Below are positions 58,706 to 64,000 of a stretch of DNA of 64,000 nt, one piece after another. A program made the translations under genes and the position numbers. Origin of the DNA: Clavelina lepadiformis (Eukaryota; Chordata; Ascidiacea; Aplousobranchia; Clavelinidae); NCBI RefSeq assembly GCF_947623445.1, contig NC_135244.1, positions 22,196,860 to 22,260,859 on the forward strand, read 5' to 3'. The notes beneath the pieces were generated by a model. The model was not told the origin of the DNA and searched no databases. It saw only the letters and a program-made list of their open reading frames with translations. The first letter of the stretch is position 1. Each line of letters starts with the position of its first letter.

Positions 58706-59012
58706 CAGTGATTTCCAAACTTTGTGCCGCCACAGATTCTCAGGTGTGCCACGGCTATGGCTATGTGAACATAGTATTTCTGTTTTGACTGAAATTAAAA
58801 GCTGTAAACGAGAGAGACTGCTTGGAATTGATGACGAAATGCGGGTTTGTCAACAATGCAACCTCGTTTCTGTTATATAAACAAGCACATCCATCGCATT
58901 AACACGTGAATATAAATTTTTTTTAAGCAACTTTTTTTCTCTTATTAGTGTGCCGCGAGCGTTTTATAAGTTTTCGAGTGTGCCACAAGCTGAAAAAGTT
59001 TGGGAACCACTG
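58706..59012. mobile_element. Non-autonomous hAT-type element, 307 bp
   Basis: It starts CAGTGATTTCCAAACTTTGT and ends AAAGTTTGGGAACCACTG, the CAGTGGTTCCCAAACTTT inverted repeat common in hAT elements, with internal GTGTGCCAC motifs near both ends. The flanking 8-mers CTCAAAAG and ATCTAAAG match at six of eight positions. No transposase. Confidence 0.88.
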
Positions 59013-59781
59013 ATCTAAAGTGACGTTAGTGAGTGACTACATTAGAAATGTTTGGTGAAGTCTCCGAACCTTATTTCGTTTTATTCAGTCAGTTCTTCAG
59101 TTGCAAATAATAGCGGCTCAGTACAAAAAGCTTGCGCACTTTAAATTTCACAAAAATATTTAGATACAACCACTGAAGATGGAATGGTTACTTCCATAAA
59201 AGGATTTATTCTGTCCAAATAAATGTCCACGCACACCCATATACGAATGTCTAACTCAATTAGGAAGAAATGATCGAGGTGTCGATTTAAGTGAGTCGGG
59301 CACATTTATAAACATACTAGGCTTAGATATTATTTGAAAAAAAGAAATTTCTTAAAGCTTTAAATACAGTTATTTTATTTTTTTCTAAAAAAATCTTAAT
59401 TTAACCAACATTCAAAAAATGCATCAATAGATTCTGTGTTGGTGAGGTAAATAGTTAAATACCAATATAAGCTGTTCAACAAAGTTTATTGTGTATTACA
59501 ATGTTTAAAATTAAATCCAGCGATAATGGTGCAATAAAATGAACGCAAAGATAACAAAGAACGTCTGCTAACATGAACATTTTGTGAAAGCCATGTTTCA
59601 ACATCAAACAAGATGACATAAAAATGAACACAAAACAACGCAAAGGGAAAATTATTATAACTGTTTTATGATTTTGATTGGTCAAATTGAAAATCGCTAT
59701 ATCTATGCACGTTTTTCCTTTTTACAGGGCTAAAAAACCGTCTAGGGTCGTCGCATTTCAAAGAAAAATCATTTATTATTT
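59013..59781. other. 3' flank of microprotein C, repeated near 63.65 kb
   Basis: About 59574-59700 resembles 63625-63720 (shared ATTTTGTGAAA-CCAT-TTTCAACAT-AAACAA pattern). Genes C and D therefore share 3' flanking sequence. AATAAA on the minus strand near 59772 is a likely polyadenylation signal for gene C. Confidence 0.5.
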
Positions 59782-60119
59782 TCATTTCGATGGTTTTTTG
59801 CACAAACAACCAACAACCACTTGATGTTTTTCTAAAAGACAATAAAATACGCTTTTAGTTAATTGCTTACCGAAATACAATGTATTTTAACACGACAACA
59901 TATAAAAAGTTTTAAATGAACAAAGAATGAAAATTTTAATCTTAAAAGATCGTCACCTTCTTCGTCGTCGTCGTCTTTCTTACATGGCCAATATGGCCAG
60001 ATGGACCGCCACGAAATGTAATAGTCCCTGAACATATAGATCAACAATCCAAAAACAAAAAGTCCAACAAATCCAGAAAAAAAACCAATGAGAGCCGCTT
60101 CAGTGCTTGGCATTGCCAT
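59782..60119 (-). CDS. Two-exon single-pass membrane microprotein, gene C
   Basis: Exons 60119-59957 and 59831-59782 join at phase 1 (GAAG|GTGACG ... ATTGTCTTTTAG), 70 residues. The N terminus is MAMPSTEAA, the hydrophobic segment LIGFFSGFVGLFVFGLLIYMF, then an aromatic stretch (RDYYISWRSIWPYWPC), KKDDDDEEE and tail KHQVVVGCLCKKPSK. An acceptor (ATAATTTGTCTAG) lies 30 bases before the ATG. The leader between them starts ATATT and ends ATGCTGCC, much like the leader of the plus-strand gene at 20126 (ATATTC...GCGCTGCC). That supports common descent of the two clusters. No known family. Confidence 0.6.
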
Positions 60120-60149
60120 GGCAGCATAGAAAGAGAAGCGCAATATCTA

Positions 60150-60668
60150 GACAAATTATGATCTTTGCTATCTGTAAATGACTATAATTGTAAAGACGAT
60201 GGAAAAGCACTCGATTGCTATTGCTTTGTTGCTGGCAAAGCAAATTATCTTGTTATTCTTAACCAACTTTACTGGTAGTTTTACTATCTCAGTATGCCAA
60301 GAAATTATTCAAGTTATCGAGTTGCAAATTTACTAAACACTCGCCCATAATGTACTTCACCTTGTTGCTATTGCCGGTCAAAAGTCTACTTTGATCTAAA
60401 CACAGCACGTCGACTCGGCTAAAGCATTTAACAACTAATTATAATTACATTGATCTTAAAACACTATAGCACTATAGAATCAGTAATCGCAAGTCACAAA
60501 TAGTTTATGGCGCTAATTTTCGAATAGTTATGTAGAAATTGAAAATTCATAATATGAACATTATTGTTATCAATTATTATTATTTCATTTCATGAATTGT
60601 ATGAATAACATGTCCAGTTATATTACTGTATATATTATATATTACATGTTATGTTGCTGTATATATTA
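60150..60668. other. Upstream region of gene C
   Basis: AT-rich, no gene recognised. Confidence 0.4.
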
Positions 60669-61118
60669 CAGGCAGACCTCGTTAATCCGGACCACTTTGT
60701 TTCGTCATAAAATGTCGCTATAGCGGGGTATCCGGATTATCGGAATGCGAAAAATCAATCAATTTTGCAAATGTAGCACCGTGTTCAAAAAGCAGTATGC
60801 ACCTTACTCCAATTCAAAGTAGGTGTAGAAGTTTAAAGAGTGAAAGTGCATCATTATTATGCATAGATAATCGACTGTCGTTTTCGTCAACTAACTACTG
60901 TGTCTAGGACAATCGTGAATCATTTTCGCTTCACTCTTTATAAACCGGTTTATCGGATTTTATTGCTATTTATTTAGCACATTTGTTCCAAAACTTTTGT
61001 GTCGGAGTCGGACAGCGGGGTTTCCGGATTAAAGGGGTAAATGCATAGGAGGAAATCCGTTCCCGGCAGTTTTGTGTCGGATAACAGGGTTCAGGGTCGG
61101 ATTATCGAGGTCTCACTG
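60669..61118. mobile_element. pogo/Tigger-like non-autonomous element, 450 bp
   Basis: The left end CAGGCAGACCTCGTTAATCC and right end GGATTATCGAGGTCTCACTG are inverted repeats of the CAGGCATACCTCG type known from Tigger/pogo elements. Subterminal TCCGGATTA motifs recur inside. TA precedes the left end; the right flank is CA, so the TA duplication has decayed or is mis-set. No transposase. Confidence 0.75.
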
Positions 61119-61179
61119 CATGAATACAACTGGATATTTCTGTTTTCGAACTAATCTGTCTGCGTTACTGAAAGTGAAG

Positions 61180-61945
61180 GGCAAGTCCAGACACAGGTGG
61201 ATTTGATACGAAAGAAAACTATTGACTGAATATTCTAGCAAAATATATCTGAGAAATAATTCGTGGTTAGTTACAGTAGTCACCAGCAAAAGAAAGTCGC
61301 GAAAAATCTGAGTTTTTCGCCTTCCTTGAGACGTCGATCAAGGCTCTTGTGATGTCATAGATTATATAATCAAGTTGTTTGACAACATGCTGCTGCTGTT
61401 TTATTCCTTTCGTGCTGGTCAACTGAAGTAAAATGTGTAGGTCATAGGAGTTTAGCCTACGTTCAATTAGGCGTCATGTGAAGAAATTTGCAACGTGTAA
61501 ACGAATAAATTACGATCGTCTTAAACATAAAAAATCCGGCAGCCCAATCATTTGCGTCTATGAAGTTACAGTATATTTAGGACCGTATAGGCTACCCGTC
61601 AAACCGGTACCTTACTGGTTGCCGTAGTTGGGCTATAGGCTGTCACCTATCAAGCTATTGGCAGTTAGAGCAATCTATGCAGCTGTAACAGATACATATG
61701 TGATTTACAGTAGGTATATTGCTAAATATGTGAATTAGCGACTGTTTTTGTGATTAACTATGACATCGCAAGTGCCTCGATCTACGTCACAATTAAAGCC
61801 AATTTTTAGATTTTCTTTTGCTTGTAATTACCTAATAAAGAATTACTTTTCAAAACTGTTTAACCAGAATATTCAGTGAGCAGTGTCCTTTCATATAAGA
61901 TCAACTTGCTCTTGGACTTGCCCCTCGCTTTAAAGCACAATTCAC
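61180..61945. repeat. Inverted pair of a dispersed repeat
   Basis: About 65 bases at 61180-61245 (GGGCAAGTCCAGA ... TTGACTGAATATTCTAG) recur in inverted orientation at 61865-61930. The right arm extends into a 92-codon open minus-strand frame (61860-62138). That frame is unlikely to be a gene because it contains this repeat. Confidence 0.55.
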
Positions 61946-63797
61946 TGACTGCGAGGGATGTGCCGCAAGGAAGATTGTTAGGGTTGGTGCGAACCCGAAT
62001 ATCACGTAGGCCTACACGTGTTGGGTTCGTATCGGCCCACATGACCTGACTACTGACTGCAATCGATTCTGCATGCTTGGTGCAGTTGTCTGGAGATTCT
62101 GCAGCTGAATTCGAAATGAAATTCCATGATTGCTGCATCTACCCTACTCTCCTATTCTGCTGTCATCTCAACCAATCGCAAAGTTATCGTGTGTCTGTCA
62201 GTTAAATCGATCTCTTAATATATGTTAACCAACCGCTAAGATATACCTACCATCAATTAATTGCTGGCTTATATTTATGAGCCTAACAACAACAATAACA
62301 ACGACAAAACTATTTGCAGTGATTCCAATAGTTCGTCAGTCAGTCAAATAGGTTGGACAATTAACAAGACTTTCTATTCGTTCAAATCTAACACAATTGC
62401 GACAGCTGCCTAGACGGCCATTGCTTCGTCAAAAGATCAATAAAATATTAAGTGGGTTTCCATGCCATGCTACACAAACGCTTCTATGAACTGGACGATA
62501 GGCAAAGGTCAACCAAATCTATCCACTGCGTTTATTCAGCAACACTTCCATTGCAAAATCGAACTGACCATGTCAAAATGTTTTTCTGCATGAGAAGATG
62601 CTGGGTTTTAAATTGCGAATAAATCTCATTTATCGTTTAAACGAGGTAAAGGTATAAGACAAAATACACAAATAAAACATAAAAAATACGGCAAAAAATA
62701 TCTTTTACTTTGGATACCAGCCTTACATGTCGCCATGCTTGACTATATATCGTTGATGGCAATGTTGTGGCAATTAATTGTGTGTTATAGCATATCTATG
62801 TGTCCCACGTACAATAAAATAAAAGGACAACATAAAATTTGCCAGTAACGGCAATGCGATGCGCCAATGATTCGAGATAATTAATTCAGCCTCATCAAAT
62901 GCCTTCGATTATTTCCAGGGCCGTCCATCTGTTAATTCCTTGCACGATCACGGCAGCTGCCGTTGCTTCGACGAACGATCGATATCACCTAAATCTGTGC
63001 ATTGCCGAGCACTTGCACTAGAGACTAGACAGAGAGTACATCACGCTTCAGTGCGTATCTGTATATTTGTATTCGTGTTTGTCATCCGACACATCGCCAC
63101 AGGAATCGTTACTTCCCCAAGAAATGATGCGGTTCGATAAAGAAATTTACAATACCGCGGAAGTATTTACGAATTATGACATAATAATGCAATACTCGAT
63201 CATGAGGTGCACTTACGGAGTTTTCTTGGTGGAGCTGGACACTGTGTCTAAGTTTAAACCATGTTCGTTTTATGGTTTAAATAAATTTATTTTGATAAAA
63301 TTTAACAACATCAACAAAATAGATTATTTATTTATTAATTATATTATCTGTATTTATCGGATTGGTTGATAAATTGTTAACGCATAATTTAAAGTTATTG
63401 GAGAAAGTTTTCATTATTCAAGCATGAACAAATCTGAATCATATGAGGGAAAATTACTTTTTTGGAAGTTACTTCGATATTAATTACTTTTAGATGAAAA
63501 TCAAACAGCTTTTAGCAGTGTGTCGCAATTAATTTTATGCAAAAGTATCACCGACCAATAAAAAACAGATGTGAATTTGACTTGTCAAAAATGAATGCGA
63601 TATCAATGAACGTTTGACAACACACACATTCTGTGAAACCATCATTTCAACATTAAACAAACACAAAATAATTCAATGATTCAATAATTCAAAATGCTTT
63701 ACAGTTTTGATCGTTGAAATTAACAACGAGAATGTTTTATAAAGTTTTTATTTTTTTTTCTATTTCCAAGACGTGAAAAAGCATTTCTTTATAAAGC
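61946..63797. other. No supported gene
   Basis: Short frames only on both strands. The last ~170 bases are probably 3' UTR of gene D. Confidence 0.4.
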
Positions 63798-64000
63798 TCA
63801 AAGCTCAATGTTGGCTTGTTCATTTTCTGAAATAAAAGATGGAACATTGCAAGTTATACGTCAAAGTATCCTCATAGCAGCTTATACAGTACATCATAAC
63901 ATGATAATACGTTCGACAAGACATAGAGATGTGTCTTTTACTTGTCACTAAGAGAAGGTTGAAATTGTAATAATCAATCAACTTCCGTGGCTTACCTCTG
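63798..64000 (-). CDS. Membrane microprotein gene D, 3' part (cut by window edge)
   Basis: A donor CAGAG|GTAAGC ends an exon at 63996 of which only five bases are inside the window. After ~170 bases an acceptor (CATCTTTTATTTCAG) opens a phase-1 exon 63826-63798 encoding ENEQANIEL and a stop. The short last exon, the phase and the NIEL ending echo the ENIELPVL tail of the plus-strand copies. The membrane-segment exon would lie just beyond the right edge. Confidence 0.4.

Noticed and set aside
58470-58880. 136-codon plus-strand ORF
   Set aside because: Its second half runs through the hAT-type element at 58706-59012, so it is a composite of flank and transposon.
61860-62138. 92-codon minus-strand ORF
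   Set aside because: It includes one arm of a dispersed inverted repeat and lacks gene structure.

Overview
The window looks like an AT-rich nuclear segment of an animal genome. Genes have many short introns with GT-AG borders and symmetric phase-1 modules. It carries a rhodopsin-type GPCR, a Golgi carbohydrate sulfotransferase and a huge CUB/EGF/C-type-lectin mosaic gene, plus non-autonomous hAT and pogo-like DNA transposons. The mosaic lectin, the compact introns and several small genes that begin just after a lone splice acceptor (as SL trans-splicing would give) suggest a tunicate or similar invertebrate deuterostome. That is inference; no species marker was recognised. I saw no bacterial genes, CRISPR arrays, rRNA, functional tRNA or LTR/viral elements.

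Left part (1-20 kb): a 16-bp minisatellite (about 628-940); a probable last exon of an unknown minus-strand gene (2574-2759); a three-exon plus-strand gene for a secreted, very basic, six-cysteine protein (5591-7408); a minus-strand GPCR in nine recognisable coding exons with a roughly 124-residue acidic, tyrosine-rich second extracellular loop (8142-11871); and a minus-strand HNK-1/CHST-type carbohydrate sulfotransferase in five exons (13564-16891). 16.9-20.1 kb is mostly empty apart from a SINE-like segment.

Middle left (20-31.6 kb): a plus-strand cluster of four tiny two-exon genes, each for a single-pass membrane protein of about 70 residues. Three sit in roughly 2.5-kb tandem units. Their first exons (ectodomain, membrane segment, juxtamembrane cysteines) have diverged while their second exons are almost invariant. 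A fourth unit has lost its gene by a clean deletion of about 1 kb.

Centre (33.2-50.4 kb): one intact minus-strand gene of 42 coding exons with phases that close exactly. It predicts a secreted protein of about 2759 residues: signal peptide, 3 CUB domains, then 12 C-type lectin domains separated by 11 calcium-binding-type EGF domains. Ten lectin domains keep an EPN sugar-specificity motif, but all twelve replace the N of WND with V, L, I or M.

Right part (53.7-64 kb): a second cluster of the same kind of tiny two-exon membrane-protein genes, on the minus strand, so two oppositely oriented microprotein clusters bracket the lectin gene. One 5' leader is recognisably shared between the two clusters. 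The right cluster also contains a tandem duplication of about 2.38 kb with one decayed copy, a hAT-type element, a pogo/Tigger-like element and a gene cut by the window edge.
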